A stretch of 64,000 bases of DNA from contig NZ_JMPI01000050.1 in NCBI RefSeq assembly GCF_000735355.1, positions 1 through 64,000 of the forward strand. The letters are read 5' to 3'. This DNA is from Buttiauxella agrestis ATCC 33320. GTDB taxonomy: Bacteria; Pseudomonadota; Gammaproteobacteria; Enterobacterales; Enterobacteriaceae. This document shows, piece after piece, positions 1 through 10,552 of the stretch (position 1 is the stretch's first letter; each line of letters opens with the position of its first letter). The notes under the pieces are model-generated. The model was not told the origin of the DNA and did no database searches. It saw only the letters and a list, made by a program, of their open reading frames with translations. The position numbers were made by a program, and so were the translations under genes.

Positions 1-682
1 TATCGTCGTCGTTCGGTTTACCGCCGCTCAGTGCTTCGTCGAAGTAATGTTTTGGCACCGTATAACGCAGGTGATCCAGCGCAATCTGAATACTGCGGTC
101 ATCAATGGCGTGACCTAAATCGTCAAGCACGTCCAGCGTCACATCTCCACCCAACTGCGTTAATGCTTCTGATGCATCAAACGCGTGTTTCACATCAATC
201 ACTCTATCATCATCACCATGAATCAAATGAATAGTGGTTGCGGTAGAGGCTGCCTGAGGAAGCTGCGCATATCGGCCATTAAATGCCACCACGCGCGAAG
301 CCAGCTCAGCTTCAGCTTTCACGCCCTCAAGTGCCATGATGGCTCCTTGTGAGAAACCAATCAGTGCTGTGGCATTCGCGGGTACACCGCTGTGTTTTTG
401 CCAGTAACGCACGACTTCGACAAACGTTGGCATGATAGCGTTGACACGCTGCTGCCGGTTTTCTTCCGTCACGCCAGCCACTGAAAACCATTCACGCCCC
501 TGATACGGGCCGCTTGATGCCGGGCCGCCGATGCTGACGACCAGAGCATCCGGGAAATGCGGCGCAAACCAACTGCCGATTTGCCCCATCGCAACCGGGT
601 TATCGCCCACGCCATGAAACAGCAACAACAGTTGTTTTGCAGGTGTCGCCGGGCTTTGGACAACAAAGTGTTCGTGTTTCAT
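1..682 (-). CDS. ypfH: YpfH-like serine esterase (C-terminal end cut by window edge)
   Basis: Alpha/beta-hydrolase esterase of the YpfH family, a cytoplasmic carboxylesterase of unknown natural substrate. The reading frame opens at an ATG (682-680) behind a good ribosome site and gives a protein starting MKHEHFVVQSP. The oxyanion-region motif LLLFHGVGDN and the nucleophile elbow GFSQGA are visible, followed by HGDDDRVI (acid) and a late DLGHAID (histidine), so the catalytic triad is complete. About 227 residues are inside the window. The E. coli protein is about 232, so only a few C-terminal residues are missing. It is transcribed in the same direction as tmcA upstream. Confidence 0.93.
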   Translation of the reverse strand, partial: MKHEHFVVQSPATPAKQLLLLFHGVGDNPVAMGQIGSWFAPHFPDALVVSIGGPASSGPYQGREWFSVAGVTEENRQQRVNAIMPTFVEVVRYWQKHSGVPANATALIGFSQGAIMALEGVKAEAELASRVVAFNGRYAQLPQAASTATTIHLIHGDDDRVIDVKHAFDASEALTQLGGDVTLDVLDDLGHAIDDRSIQIALDHLRYTVPKHYFDEALSGGKPNDDD

Positions 683-756
683 GGTTTTCTCCTTAAGTTT
701 CTGGAGTTGACTATACGCTGACTACTTTTGATGACCATGCCATTTGACTGAACGAC

Positions 757-2790
757 TTAGTGGAAAAATTGCAATTGCAAAAGCGAGGTTTTCAGGGCAA
801 TGCACTGTTGCTCATCGAGTTTTTCCAACGCTTTTTGGACCTCCTGGCGCATGACATTGAGCAAGCCCTTACGACCCGAAATCTGTAATTGTTGGCAAAT
901 GGTGTCCACATTTGATTGCTGTTGCACTCGCGCACGCAGCGCATTGAGCGGCAAATCGCTGGCAAGTAACAGGCGATTAAGTGAACCCAGGCAGGCTTCA
1001 AGCGGACGATGCCCAAATGCAAAACCGGTCAGTTCCAGCCAATCATCATTGTTTAGCGCCCGATCTTCGACGGAAATCACTGGCAGGGGTTCGTCAATCC
1101 ACGGTTGCAGCCAGCAGATATCGCGCTGTAGCCGGGTTTGTTCGTGTTCAGTCAGCGCTTTGCCTTGCCCCGTCAGTGGCAATAATGCCATCGCGGTGTA
1201 GCAGCCGCTGCTGGCCTCACGGTGGCTGCCGACACGCACTAACTCAAATCCACAACATTGCCAGAAGCGCCATAGCTCATCGGTGAAACCGAAGCTGACC
1301 GAAAGATAATCAATATCCTGCGGCGCATGCTCCTTCGCCCAGGCAATCATCTGCTGGCCGATTTGCTGACGTTGACGCAGCGGATGCACCGCAATACGGC
1401 TGACGCGTAATCCCTTAAGCGTTGCGGCAAGCGGGCTGCCCCCATGCGCGGCCAGCGACTGTGCCACTAAATTGCCGCGAGGACGGCGAAAGCCCGCCCA
1501 CACAGCGCGACTCAGATGCTCATCCAGCCCCCCCTCTTCGACAAGCCAGGTAGCACCTACCGTTTCATCATCGCTGATAGCGGCAATAAAATGCTGACCA
1601 GGGGCATCGAGCATACGACGCCAGTCCAGAGGGCTGGTTCGATAATGCGCCCCAGATAGCAGGCGGTACATCCCTTGCCACTGTTCAGAGGGTTGCAATT
1701 CGCTGCTACGTTCAATGGTTTGCAGAGAAACCCCGCCTTGTGGTGCCGTCGTCACGTCAGGTTCATCAAACAGCAAAATGGTGTCGATAAGTTGTTCCAA
1801 CGGATCGTTTACCGCCCAGCGGATGGGTGTCGAGAGGGTGTAACGCGTGAGAGCATCAAGGCTTGCACAGAATTTGAGAACAAACCCGCGCCCGGTGCCT
1901 TCATAGCCCTGAACGGTGGTAGTCAGTAAAACTCGCGGAAAATGGGCAATGAGTTCGCGTAACTGTGGCGCGGGAAGTGCCGCCGCTTCATCAATGATCA
2001 GCCAGTCGGCCTGAAAAGCTGCGGTATTCGCCAGCAATGCATCAGGGGCGACAAAACTAAAACGATCGCCCGCATGCTCTGCCATCACGTCCGTCGCGGC
2101 TTTACCGGGTGCGGTGACTAACGCTTTACCGGCAATCATGCGTAATAACATGCCCGCCAGCGCGGATTTCCCCCGGCCCCGCGGGGCGGTCACTACCGCG
2201 ACACCTGGCGGCATTTTCACAAGCTCGTTGAGAATGGCTGCCTGCTCCTCGAAAGGAGCACCCTGGGCGGCGTGCCACATAGGACGTGATGCAAATTCGG
2301 GGAAACTTAGCGCCTGATTCTGCTGCCAGAGCACGCACTCGCTATCGGCATCAATGCAGTGTTGCAGGTGAGCGACAAAATGAGGGGTAGGAATCGCTTC
2401 CGGTTGTTCACTCCAGCGGTTTGAATCGCAGTCCGGTCGCATCGGCCAGTCGTTCCACAGCGGCGCCAGAAGCACTAACCAGCTTCCCGCTTTCAGCGTT
2501 CCAGCCAGAGCGGCGAGCGCTTCAGCATCCAGCCCATTGCGGGCATCAAAAACCGCGTGGAGAAATTCGCGACCCAGCAAGGTGCGCATGGCTGAAGTTG
2601 CACAGTGCAGCGGCAATTCCGGCGCAGCGCCCACCCACAACCAGTCGCCGGGTAATTGCCGGGCGAGCGCCTGAACATGCTGGCTGCTCCACGCACTCTC
2701 GCCCGCCAGAATCATCATCCGGCGAATACCGGCATCAGCCATAATGGCAGTTGCGTGCCTTAGCTGTTCCATAGCATCAATCCTTGCCAC
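757..2790 (-). CDS. tmcA: tRNA(Met) cytidine acetyltransferase TmcA
   Basis: Makes N4-acetylcytidine at the wobble position of elongator tRNA-Met, using acetyl-CoA and ATP. The 677-residue protein has an N-terminal RecD-like helicase module with Walker A TAPRGRGKSA (201-210) and a DEAAALPAP Walker B box, then a GNAT acetyltransferase domain (VSRIAVHPLRQRQQIG) and a C-terminal tRNA-binding tail. Length matches E. coli TmcA (671). The ATG at 2790 lies seven bases after the ypfJ stop, suggesting coupling. An internal Met six codons later is an alternative start. Confidence 0.96.
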   Translation of the reverse strand: MARIDAMEQLRHATAIMADAGIRRMMILAGESAWSSQHVQALARQLPGDWLWVGAAPELPLHCATSAMRTLLGREFLHAVFDARNGLDAEALAALAGTLKAGSWLVLLAPLWNDWPMRPDCDSNRWSEQPEAIPTPHFVAHLQHCIDADSECVLWQQNQALSFPEFASRPMWHAAQGAPFEEQAAILNELVKMPPGVAVVTAPRGRGKSALAGMLLRMIAGKALVTAPGKAATDVMAEHAGDRFSFVAPDALLANTAAFQADWLIIDEAAALPAPQLRELIAHFPRVLLTTTVQGYEGTGRGFVLKFCASLDALTRYTLSTPIRWAVNDPLEQLIDTILLFDEPDVTTAPQGGVSLQTIERSSELQPSEQWQGMYRLLSGAHYRTSPLDWRRMLDAPGQHFIAAISDDETVGATWLVEEGGLDEHLSRAVWAGFRRPRGNLVAQSLAAHGGSPLAATLKGLRVSRIAVHPLRQRQQIGQQMIAWAKEHAPQDIDYLSVSFGFTDELWRFWQCCGFELVRVGSHREASSGCYTAMALLPLTGQGKALTEHEQTRLQRDICWLQPWIDEPLPVISVEDRALNNDDWLELTGFAFGHRPLEACLGSLNRLLLASDLPLNALRARVQQQSNVDTICQQLQISGRKGLLNVMRQEVQKALEKLDEQQCIALKTSLLQLQFFH

Positions 2791-2796
2791 ATCTCG

Positions 2797-3672
2797 TTAT
2801 TTGACGGTATTACCGAAGGTATTGCATTGTGCTGGGTCGCCGCTGTCAAACCCACGTTTAAACCAGGTGTAACGCTGCTCTGAAGTCCCATGAGTGAAGC
2901 TGTCTGGCACTACGCGTCCTTGCCCTTGCTGTTGCAGACGGTCATCGCCAATGGCTTCCGCCGCGTTCAGCGCTTCCTGCAAATCTCCGGCATCCAGCAC
3001 TTCTTGTTTTTGCATGCTGTTGCCCCAGACACCTGCGAAGCAATCAGCCTGTAATTCCATTTTTACGGACAGGCGATTGCCTTCAGCCTGGCTTGCGCTT
3101 TGCTGAAGCTGACGTACTTTCGGCTCAATGCCGAGCAATTTCTGCACATGGTGCCCGACTTCATGAGCAATAACATAGCCCTGAGCAAAATCGCCATCAG
3201 CGCCCAGTTTGCTTTTCATGTCATCGTAGAACGAAAGGTCGATGTACACGGTGCTGTCTGCCGGGCAGTAGAATGGCCCCATCACTGATTGACCCGTTCC
3301 GCATCCCGTGCGCGTCGCGCCACGGTACATCACCAATTTTGGCTGCTGATAGGTACGACCCATTTTCTGGAAAATCTGCCCCCAGGTGTCTTCTGTGGTT
3401 GCCAGAATAACCGAGGTGAATTTAGCCGCTTCGTCATCGTTAGGGCTGATAGAACGTTGCGCAGATTGCTGCTGCGGAACCGGTTGGCCACCAAGCATTG
3501 AAGTGAGATCGACGCCGTAATAACTCGCTACGACCACAACGATGAGTAAAATGATGCCGCCTTTCCCACCGGGCAAGCGGAACCCGCCGCCTCCCCCACC
3601 AAAGCTTGGGCCGGAAGAGTTATTTCTTCTGTCTTCAACATTGTCGCTTTCGCGACGACCTTGCCAGCGCAT
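2797..3672 (-). CDS. ypfJ: YpfJ putative neutral zinc metallopeptidase
   Basis: Membrane-anchored protein of the neutral zinc metallopeptidase family. A glycine-rich N-terminus precedes one membrane helix ([17 protein letters not shown]). The zincin motif HEVGHH lies near residues 169-174, and a downstream ELQADCFAG segment supplies the third ligand. It has 291 residues against 287 in E. coli. The true substrate is unknown in the family. It is followed within seven bases by tmcA on the same strand. Confidence 0.93.
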   Translation of the reverse strand: MRWQGRRESDNVEDRRNNSSGPSFGGGGGGFRLPGGKGGIILLIVVVVASYYGVDLTSMLGGQPVPQQQSAQRSISPNDDEAAKFTSVILATTEDTWGQIFQKMGRTYQQPKLVMYRGATRTGCGTGQSVMGPFYCPADSTVYIDLSFYDDMKSKLGADGDFAQGYVIAHEVGHHVQKLLGIEPKVRQLQQSASQAEGNRLSVKMELQADCFAGVWGNSMQKQEVLDAGDLQEALNAAEAIGDDRLQQQGQGRVVPDSFTHGTSEQRYTWFKRGFDSGDPAQCNTFGNTVK

Positions 3673-3749
3673 AGGCGGCCTCTTTTAATATTTTGTAATA
3701 GATAGATCGTAGGTGGTTAATTCCAGAATTACCATAAGAAACAAGACGT

Positions 3750-3780
3750 GAAAAAGCCGAATGTGAGAACACATTCGGCT
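3750..3780 (-). terminator. Rho-independent terminator after purC
   Basis: An 11-bp perfect stem (AGCCGAATGTG / CACATTCGGCT) with a four-base loop. On the minus strand it is followed by a run of U (A run at 3751-3755 on the plus strand). It lies 21 bases past the purC stop. Confidence 0.9.
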
Positions 3781-3801
3781 TCATAAGAATCGTGCGAGAT
3801 T

Positions 3802-4515
3802 TTAGTCTAATTTAACGCCAATACGCTTCGCGACTTCTTCGTAGGCTTCAATCAGTCCACCCAGGCTTTGGCGGAAACGATCTTTGTCCATTTTATCGAG
3901 AGTTTCTTTGTCCCACAGGCGGCTACCGTCTGGGGAAAACTCATCACCCAGTACAACCTCACCGTTGAACAGACCGAACTCCAGCTTGAAATCGACCAGG
4001 ATCAGGCCCGCGTCGTCAAAGATTTTGCTCAGGACATCGTTAGCTTTGTAGCTGAGCTCACGCATACGCGCCAGATTCTCTTTGCTCACCCAACCAAAGG
4101 TTTCGCAGTAAGACTCGTTGACCATCGGGTCATGCATCGCATCGTTTTTCAGGAACAGGTCAAACAGCGGCGGGTTGAGCACAATACCTTCTTCAATACC
4201 CAGACGCTTCACCAGAGAACCTGCCGCGCGGTTACGAATGACGCACTCAACCGGCACCATATCGAGCTTTTTCACCAGCACTTCGTTGTCGGAGAGCAGA
4301 GCTTCCATTTGCGTAGGAATGCCCGCTTCTTCCAGTTTAGCCATAATGAAATGGTTGAACTTATTGTTCACCATGCCTTTACGGTCAAACTGTTCGATGC
4401 GCGCACCGTCTCCTGCTGACGTATCATTGCGGAATTCGAGCACCAACAGATCCGGGTTCTCCGTGCTGTATACGGTCTTCGCTTTTCCACGATACAACTC
4501 AGCTTGCTTTTGCAT
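3802..4515 (-). CDS. purC: Phosphoribosylaminoimidazole-succinocarboxamide (SAICAR) synthase
   Basis: Joins aspartate to CAIR with ATP in de novo purine synthesis. The 237 residues equal the E. coli length. The N-terminus [16 protein letters not shown] and the ATP-grasp-like signature segments ([39 protein letters not shown]) are intact. It is preceded by a PurR-type operator at 4566-4581 and followed by its own terminator, so it is probably a single-gene purine-repressed unit. Confidence 0.98.
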   Translation of the reverse strand: MQKQAELYRGKAKTVYSTENPDLLVLEFRNDTSAGDGARIEQFDRKGMVNNKFNHFIMAKLEEAGIPTQMEALLSDNEVLVKKLDMVPVECVIRNRAAGSLVKRLGIEEGIVLNPPLFDLFLKNDAMHDPMVNESYCETFGWVSKENLARMRELSYKANDVLSKIFDDAGLILVDFKLEFGLFNGEVVLGDEFSPDGSRLWDKETLDKMDKDRFRQSLGGLIEAYEEVAKRIGVKLD

Positions 4516-4565
4516 CTTTCTTACTCCAGGTGTGATTTAACTAAAAAATTCCGCTATCTGTGGCT

Positions 4566-4581
4566 ACGCACACGTTTGCGT
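4566..4581. promoter_or_regulatory. PurR operator upstream of purC
   Basis: ACGCACACGTTTGCGT matches the PurR consensus ACGCAAACGTTTGCGT at 15 of 16 positions. It lies about 50 bases upstream of the purC start, the location known in E. coli. Repression by PurR with hypoxanthine or guanine is inferred from the family. Confidence 0.85.
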
Positions 4582-4591
4582 AGCCTATCAG

Positions 4592-4617
4592 AAAAAAGGC
4601 CAGATTGCTCTGGCCTC
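4592..4617 (-). terminator. Terminator of the dapA-bamC operon
   Basis: An 8-bp perfect stem (AGGCCAGA / TCTGGCCT) with a four-base loop, followed on the minus strand by a U run (A run 4592-4597 on plus). It sits directly after the bamC stop. Confidence 0.9.
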
Positions 4618-4623
4618 TAAATG

Positions 4624-5658
4624 TTACTTGCTGAAAGCTGCCTGGAATGCGGCTACCAGTGCATCATTCTGCGACTGCGTTAGCGTGTGACCTTTAGGGT
4701 CGATGAACTGCAAACTACTGCGGTTATCGAGGTCGCCAACTTGCAGTTTATAGTCGCCACTGGACAGACCTGGGTCTTTCGCCCCTAAATCCTGCCATGC
4801 GCTATCAGACAATGGTTTGTACGTCACCGCCACGCTGCCGGTTGAACGCGTTGAGTCGGTAACTTTCATGCCCACTTTTTCAAGCGTTGCAGGTAAACGG
4901 CTCCACACCACGTTGTACGGACCACGCACCACCAACATTGGTAAACCAGTGTCATCCGCAGCACTTTGTACATCAAGCTGCGTTGCTACACGGCTGTCTT
5001 TGGCGTTTTGCAGGTCAGTCTGGGTTTTGTCCAGACCCGCGCTGATGCTGTTCAGCATTTCTGCGCTGTAACGCTGCATAGAGGCTGCATCTGAAACCGG
5101 CTTGCCCGCCTGCTCCAGGTTCAGCAATTTAACCACCACGGCTTGTTGATAGCCCTGTGGTTTCACACTGATTTGATAGCGGCCACGATACTGGTCATCT
5201 TCATCAGCACGGTTCCATTGCACCCAGTCAGTCGTCAGGGTTTGTGTCGCGTCATCACGTTTATCGATGCCGTAGTTCTTCGCCTGGATGACACTAACAA
5301 CCTGCGGCCAAAGCGTTGCGCTACGCGAACTTTCAACCATCAGTGTTGCGGTATCACCCGTAAACTGAGTTCGTGCGCCACTGACTAATGCCAGAGGTTG
5401 AGCTGGCGGACGAATATCCAGCCCTTTGCCTACTGCGCCGCTGCCGTTGGTGACCGGAATGTCATATTGGCCATTCTGCACCGGCAGGATCATCCCGGTC
5501 GGTGCGTGAATTTCCGCGAGGGGTGCAGCATCCAGATAGGATTCGTCACCACTAACCTGGCGCTTATAACGCTGGTCGGTGCTGCATGCTGCTAACAGCA
5601 TTGCAAGCGATACCACTGCAACTTTCGCCACCGTCGACTTCTGTACTGAGTAAGCCAT
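4624..5658 (-). CDS. bamC: Outer membrane protein assembly factor BamC (lipoprotein)
   Basis: Lipoprotein subunit of the BAM beta-barrel insertion complex. The ATG at 5658 has GGGAGA five bases upstream; the in-frame TTG just before it is not favoured. A lipoprotein signal ends in LLAAC, followed by the conserved unstructured segment ([18 protein letters not shown]) that contacts BamD, then two helix-grip domains. About 344 residues, as in E. coli. It lies 16 bases after dapA and is probably co-transcribed with it, as in E. coli. Confidence 0.97.
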   Translation of the reverse strand: MAYSVQKSTVAKVAVVSLAMLLAACSTDQRYKRQVSGDESYLDAAPLAEIHAPTGMILPVQNGQYDIPVTNGSGAVGKGLDIRPPAQPLALVSGARTQFTGDTATLMVESSRSATLWPQVVSVIQAKNYGIDKRDDATQTLTTDWVQWNRADEDDQYRGRYQISVKPQGYQQAVVVKLLNLEQAGKPVSDAASMQRYSAEMLNSISAGLDKTQTDLQNAKDSRVATQLDVQSAADDTGLPMLVVRGPYNVVWSRLPATLEKVGMKVTDSTRSTGSVAVTYKPLSDSAWQDLGAKDPGLSSGDYKLQVGDLDNRSSLQFIDPKGHTLTQSQNDALVAAFQAAFSK

Positions 5659-5674
5659 CAAATCTCCCTAAACT

Positions 5675-6553
5675 TTACAGCAAACCGGCATGCTTGAGCG
5701 CGCTAATAATCACCGGACGACTGGCTTCAGTCAGCGGTGTCATTGGCAGGCGCAAGGTATCGGTTGCCACAAGTCCCAACTCCCTACAAGCCCATTTGAC
5801 TGGGATAGGGTTGGGTTCTACAAATAATTTATTGTGCAGCGGCATCAAACGTTCGTTGATAACGCGCGCTTGCGCATATTGCCCATTGGCGGCCAGTTTA
5901 CACACTTCTGCCATTTCACGCGCGGCTACGTTTGCCGTCACAGAAATCACACCGTGACCACCCAATTGCATGAAATCGAGCGCACTGGCGTCATCGCCGC
6001 TGACCAGGATGAAGTCATCTTCAACCAGCTCTTTGATCTGGTTTACTCGTGTTAAGTTCCCGGTTGCTTCTTTGATACCAATAATATTTTTTATCTTCGC
6101 CAGACGGCCTACGGTTTCAGGCAGCATGTCGCAACCGGTACGAGATGGCACATTGTACAGCATCTGCGGCAGGTCGGTGCTTCCAGCGATTGCTTTGAAG
6201 TGCTGATACAACCCTTCCTGAGTTGGGCGGTTGTAATATGGCGTGACTGTCAGGCAGCCCACCACTCCGCTGTTTTCAAAACGCTTTGTCAGGGAGATAG
6301 CTTCAGAGGTGGCGTTGGCGCCAGTCCCTGCGATAACAGGAATACGGCCATCGGCCAGTTCCAGAGTCATCAGTACCACATCACCGTGCTCGTCGTGACT
6401 CAACGTAGCAGACTCTCCGGTAGTGCCTACCGATACAATCGCCGATGTTCCGCTGGCGACATGGTAATCAATCAGTTTTTTCAGGCTTGACCGGCAGACA
6501 TTACCTTTCTCATCCATCGGCGTCACAAGCGCGACAATACTTCCAGTGAACAT
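5675..6553 (-). CDS. dapA: 4-hydroxy-tetrahydrodipicolinate synthase
   Basis: Condenses pyruvate with aspartate semialdehyde, the first committed step of lysine and diaminopimelate synthesis. The 292-residue TIM barrel has the GTTGES pyruvate loop, the YNVPSRTG motif with catalytic tyrosine, and the Schiff-base lysine in IIGIKEATG. Length and sequence match the E. coli enzyme. It is divergent from gcvR. Confidence 0.98.
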   Translation of the reverse strand: MFTGSIVALVTPMDEKGNVCRSSLKKLIDYHVASGTSAIVSVGTTGESATLSHDEHGDVVLMTLELADGRIPVIAGTGANATSEAISLTKRFENSGVVGCLTVTPYYNRPTQEGLYQHFKAIAGSTDLPQMLYNVPSRTGCDMLPETVGRLAKIKNIIGIKEATGNLTRVNQIKELVEDDFILVSGDDASALDFMQLGGHGVISVTANVAAREMAEVCKLAANGQYAQARVINERLMPLHNKLFVEPNPIPVKWACRELGLVATDTLRLPMTPLTEASRPVIISALKHAGLL

Positions 6554-6698
6554 TGGCCATCCTCTGTGCTAACAAGTGTCTCAATGGTACGTTTGGTGCA
6601 GGATCAAAAGCAAGTCACCAAGTGATGCCATACGGTTGTACGCAAGTTTTTTTTATGCTTTCCTTATGTTAACTCACCGATTCACAGGAAGAATACGT

Positions 6699-7256
6699 TT
6701 GACTCCCTCACCACACCATTATTTGGTCATCACGGCCCTTGGGGCTGACCGGCCGGGTATTGTAAATACCATCACCCGCCATGTGAGCAGTTGCGGCTGT
6801 AATATTGAAGACAGTCGCCTCGCTATGCTCGGTGAAGAGTTCACGTTTATTATGCTGCTGTCGGGTACCTGGAATGCGATAACCCTGATTGAATCAACGT
6901 TACCGCTAAAAGGCGCCGAGCTTGATTTGCTGATTGTTATGAAGCGAACCGCCGCGCAAGAGCGCCCGGCGATGCCTGCGACGGTATGGGTTCAGGTCGA
7001 AGTCACTGATTCGCCTCATTTAATTGAGCGCTTTACCAATCTGTTTGATATTCACCACATGAATATCGCGGAGCTTAGCTCACGGACACAACCCGCGCAG
7101 GATGGCAATCCGGCACAGCTATACATTCAGATTACGGCGCATAGTCCGGCATCTCAGGATGCGAGCGTTATCGAAGATGCGTTCAAGGCCCTCTGTACAG
7201 AACTCAAAGCACAGGGCAGTATTAACGTTGTGAATTATCCACAGCAAGATGATTAA
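6699..7256 (+). CDS. gcvR: Glycine cleavage system repressor GcvR
   Basis: ACT-domain regulator that binds GcvA and represses the gcvTHP operon when glycine is scarce. The longest open frame begins at 6576, but similarity to E. coli GcvR starts at TPSPHHYLVITALGADRPG, immediately after a TTG at 6699 that has AGGAAG upstream, so I chose this rare start. Two ACT domains are present (about residues 8-80 and 95-170). About 185 residues against 190 in E. coli. It is followed after 14 bases by bcp on the same strand. Confidence 0.92.
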   Translation: MTPSPHHYLVITALGADRPGIVNTITRHVSSCGCNIEDSRLAMLGEEFTFIMLLSGTWNAITLIESTLPLKGAELDLLIVMKRTAAQERPAMPATVWVQVEVTDSPHLIERFTNLFDIHHMNIAELSSRTQPAQDGNPAQLYIQITAHSPASQDASVIEDAFKALCTELKAQGSINVVNYPQQDD

Positions 7257-7270
7257 GACGGAGAGTTGTA

Positions 7271-7741
7271 ATGAGCCCACTGAAAGCCGGTGATAGCGCA
7301 CCGAAATTTAGCTTGCCCGATCAAGACGGCGAGCAAATAAATTTAACCGACTTCCAGGGACAGCGCGTTCTGGTTTATTTCTATCCTAAAGCGATGACGC
7401 CAGGCTGTACCGTGCAAGCGTGTGGTTTGCGTGACAACATGGACGAGTTGAAAAAGAAAGGTGTGGAAGTGCTGGGCATCAGCACCGACAAACCCGAAAA
7501 ACTTTCACGTTTTGCCGAAAAAGAGTTACTCAACTTCACGCTGCTTTCTGACGAAGACCATCAAGTCTGCGAGCAATTTGGCGTCTGGGGTGAGAAATCG
7601 TTTATGGGTAAAACCTACGATGGTATCCATCGCATCAGCTTCCTGCTGGATGGCGAAGGAAAAGTTGAGAAAGTGTTTGATGATTTCAAAACCAGCAACC
7701 ATCACGATATCGTGGTGAACTGGCTGAAAGAAAACGCTTAA
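7271..7741 (+). CDS. bcp: Thioredoxin-dependent thiol peroxidase Bcp
   Basis: Peroxiredoxin of the BCP/PrxQ class that reduces hydrogen peroxide and organic hydroperoxides using thioredoxin. The peroxidatic Cys46 lies in TPGCTVQAC and the resolving Cys51 is five residues on, the atypical two-Cys arrangement. It has 156 residues, the usual length. It follows gcvR closely and ends at a bidirectional terminator shared with perM. Confidence 0.97.
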   Translation: MSPLKAGDSAPKFSLPDQDGEQINLTDFQGQRVLVYFYPKAMTPGCTVQACGLRDNMDELKKKGVEVLGISTDKPEKLSRFAEKELLNFTLLSDEDHQVCEQFGVWGEKSFMGKTYDGIHRISFLLDGEGKVEKVFDDFKTSNHHDIVVNWLKENA

Positions 7742-7761
7742 ATATCGCAGGAACAATATTA

Positions 7762-7788
7762 AAAAAGCCGACTTCACGTCGGCTTTTT
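7762..7788. terminator. Bidirectional terminator between bcp and perM
   Basis: AAAAAGCCGAC, a five-base loop, then GTCGGCTTTTT. The stem has an A run on one side and a T run on the other, so it can act on both convergent genes. Confidence 0.92.
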
Positions 7789-7795
7789 ACTGTCT

Positions 7796-8866
7796 CTAAT
7801 TCGTCTTGTCGTCTATCAGTAAGCTATCCGGCCAGGCATGAACCACCGCTTTGATAAGCGTAGCGAGTGGAATAGCGAAGAACACGCCCCAGAATCCCCA
7901 CAAACCACCAAATATCACGACCGAAAGAATAATCACCAATGGATGCAAATTCACCGCTTCAGAGAATAACACCGGCACCAGCAAGTTGCCGTCCAGCGCC
8001 TGAATGATGAGATACACGGCGAAAAGCGTCCAGAATTCGGGGCCAATGCCAAACTGGAACAGCGCCACGCAGACCACTGGAATAGTCACGACAAACGCGC
8101 CTATGTAAGGAATCAACACCGAGAACCCCACCAGCACGGCAAGCAGCAGTGAATAGTTCAGCCCAAAAACCACAAAACCGATATACGTCACCACGCCCAC
8201 GACCAGCATTTCTAATACTTTGCCGCGAATATAGTTAGTGATTTGCTGGTTCATCTCCAGCCAGACCTGCCCTGCCAGCCCGCGATTTCGCGGCAAGACT
8301 CGGCGCACTGCATTGAGCATTTGCTCTTTGTCTTTGACCAGGAAGAACACCATCAGCGGAACCAGCACCAGGTAAATCGCCAGCGTGAGTAGACCCACCA
8401 ACGAAGCCAGCGAGTATTTCACAACCTGGTCACCCATCCCCATCATGCGGCCACGCATATTCTCGGCGATGGCATCAATAATGCCCGCATCAACCAGCGC
8501 CGGATAACGTCTTGGGAGTGTGGCGGCATATTCAGAAAGTTTATTCAGCATTCCTGGCATATCGCGAATCAGATAGATGCCTTGCTGCCAGGCCACGGGT
8601 GCGACGACCAATACCATCAACAGCAAAATGCCAACGAAAAGCACCAGAATAATCGTCGTCGCCCAGGTTCGGGAACACCCGACACGTTGAAGTCGCGCGG
8701 TTGGCCACTCCAGCAAATAAGCCAGAACTATCGCCACCAGCAGCGGCGCTAAAAGCCCGTGGAAGAAGAACAGGATGACAAAACCTGCAACCAGAATAAC
8801 CAGTAGCGCGATAGCTTCTGGATCGCTAAACCGTCGTCGATACCATTGCAACAACATTTCGAGCAT
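7796..8866 (-). CDS. perM: PerM, AI-2E family membrane permease
   Basis: Polytopic inner-membrane protein of the AI-2 exporter (AI-2E) superfamily; the substrate of PerM is not established. I chose the ATG at 8866 (MLEMLLQWYRRRFSDPEAI) because it aligns with the E. coli start and has AGGGAAGGG upstream; an in-frame ATG seven codons earlier gives a longer form. At least seven hydrophobic segments are visible, with the conserved PLMVFFLVKD and LIPYIGAF motifs. It is convergent with bcp and divergent from bepA. Confidence 0.93.
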   Translation of the reverse strand: MLEMLLQWYRRRFSDPEAIALLVILVAGFVILFFFHGLLAPLLVAIVLAYLLEWPTARLQRVGCSRTWATTIILVLFVGILLLMVLVVAPVAWQQGIYLIRDMPGMLNKLSEYAATLPRRYPALVDAGIIDAIAENMRGRMMGMGDQVVKYSLASLVGLLTLAIYLVLVPLMVFFLVKDKEQMLNAVRRVLPRNRGLAGQVWLEMNQQITNYIRGKVLEMLVVGVVTYIGFVVFGLNYSLLLAVLVGFSVLIPYIGAFVVTIPVVCVALFQFGIGPEFWTLFAVYLIIQALDGNLLVPVLFSEAVNLHPLVIILSVVIFGGLWGFWGVFFAIPLATLIKAVVHAWPDSLLIDDKTN

Positions 8867-9077
8867 ACAACCCTTCCCTGACAGCATTGAGCGAAAAGAG
8901 ATTGTATCTAAATGTCACTGTAAAGACTTCGCTTTTTATCTCTGTTCAATAGCAGTTTAAAATTGCCACGGCTAAGATAGGTTTCAATCACGGTGTGGGC
9001 TAAAGTTCATCAAGGCTGGCGAACAAAACCACCTAATACGTGTCGAAGATTAACTTTGATTAAACAGGACAGGACGT

Positions 9078-10541
9078 ATGTTCAAGCAGTTGAAAAAATC
9101 GCTGGTTGCAACTCTGATGGCCGCTCTACTCGCCGGCCCGGCAACACCCGCCTTTGCAGATGTTACCGATCAACTGCCTGATATGGGCACGTCTGCGGGA
9201 AGCACTCTGTCGATAGGCCAGGAATTGCAGATGGGCGACTATTATGTTCGTCAGTTGCGAGGCAGTGCTCCTTTAATCAATGATCCTTTGCTCGTACAGT
9301 ATATTAACCAGCTCGGTATGCGTTTAGTTAGCCATGCCAACTCCGTCAAGACACCGTTCCATTTCTTCTTGATCAACAACGATGAAATCAACGCCTTTGC
9401 TTTCTTTGGCGGCAACGTGGTGCTGCACTCAGCACTATTCCGTTATGCCGATAATGAAAGCCAGCTTGCATCGGTTATGGCGCACGAAATCTCCCACGTC
9501 ACGCAACGCCATTTGGCACGCGCTATGGAAGATCAGAAAAAGAACGCCCCACTCACCTGGGTTGGCGCTTTAGGGTCTATTTTACTGGCAATGGCCAGCC
9601 CGCAGGCCGGGATGGCGGCATTAAGCGGCACCCTTGCGGGAACGCAGCAAGGCATGATCAGCTTCACGCAGCAAAACGAACAGGAAGCAGACCGCATTGG
9701 TATTCAGGTGTTGCAGCGTTCAGGTTTTGATCCGCAAGCGATGCCAACCTTCCTTGAAAAGCTGCTCGATCAATCGCGCTATTCATCGCGTCCGCCGGAA
9801 ATCCTACTGACTCACCCATTGCCGGAAAGCCGTTTGTCGGATGCCCGTAACCGCGCCAACCAAATGCGCCCGGTCGTCGTGCAATCTTCCGAAGATTTTT
9901 ACATGGCGAAAGCGCGTACGCTTGGCATGTATAATTCTGGCCGTAACCAGTTAACCAGCGATATATTAGATAGTTGGGCGAAGGGTAATATCCGTGAACA
10001 GTATGCCTCTGCCTATGGCCGCGCACTTCAGGCGATGGGTAACGATAAATGGGATGAAGCTCGCAAGCTGTTGCAACCGCTGCTGGTCGCACAGCCTGCC
10101 AATACCTGGTATCTCGACTTAGCGACGGATATCGATCTTGGGCAGAATAAAACGGCAGATGCGGTAAACCGCCTGAAAAACGCCCCGGATCTGAAGCAAA
10201 ACCCGGTGTTGCAACTTAACCTTGCCAACGCTTACGTTCAGGCAAAACAACCCGCTCAGGCCGCAGCCATTCTGAATCGTTATACGTTTAGCCATCCTGA
10301 TGACAGCAACGGCTGGGATTTGTTAGCGCAAGCCGAGGCGGCATTAGGCAACCGTGACCAGGAACTGGCGGCTCGTGCAGAAGTCATGGCGCTTGTCGGC
10401 AAACTCGATCAGGCTATCACGCTGCTCAGTAGCGCCAGTTCACAAGTGAAACTTGGCAGCTTGCAGCAGGCACGTTATGACGCGAGAATCGATCAGTTCC
10501 GCGAATTGCAAAAACGCTTCCTTCAGTATTCTAAGATGTAA
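9078..10541 (+). CDS. bepA: Beta-barrel assembly-enhancing protease BepA
   Basis: Periplasmic M48 metalloprotease and chaperone that helps LptD assembly and degrades stalled outer-membrane proteins. The 487 residues match E. coli BepA. A signal peptide ends near AFA-D (about residue 27). The zinc motif HEISH starts at about residue 136 and the third ligand is in EQEADRIG. The C-terminal half is TPR repeats. It is followed after 11 bases by yfgD on the same strand. Confidence 0.97.
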   Translation: MFKQLKKSLVATLMAALLAGPATPAFADVTDQLPDMGTSAGSTLSIGQELQMGDYYVRQLRGSAPLINDPLLVQYINQLGMRLVSHANSVKTPFHFFLINNDEINAFAFFGGNVVLHSALFRYADNESQLASVMAHEISHVTQRHLARAMEDQKKNAPLTWVGALGSILLAMASPQAGMAALSGTLAGTQQGMISFTQQNEQEADRIGIQVLQRSGFDPQAMPTFLEKLLDQSRYSSRPPEILLTHPLPESRLSDARNRANQMRPVVVQSSEDFYMAKARTLGMYNSGRNQLTSDILDSWAKGNIREQYASAYGRALQAMGNDKWDEARKLLQPLLVAQPANTWYLDLATDIDLGQNKTADAVNRLKNAPDLKQNPVLQLNLANAYVQAKQPAQAAAILNRYTFSHPDDSNGWDLLAQAEAALGNRDQELAARAEVMALVGKLDQAITLLSSASSQVKLGSLQQARYDARIDQFRELQKRFLQYSKM

Positions 10542-10552
10542 CAGGAGTTACG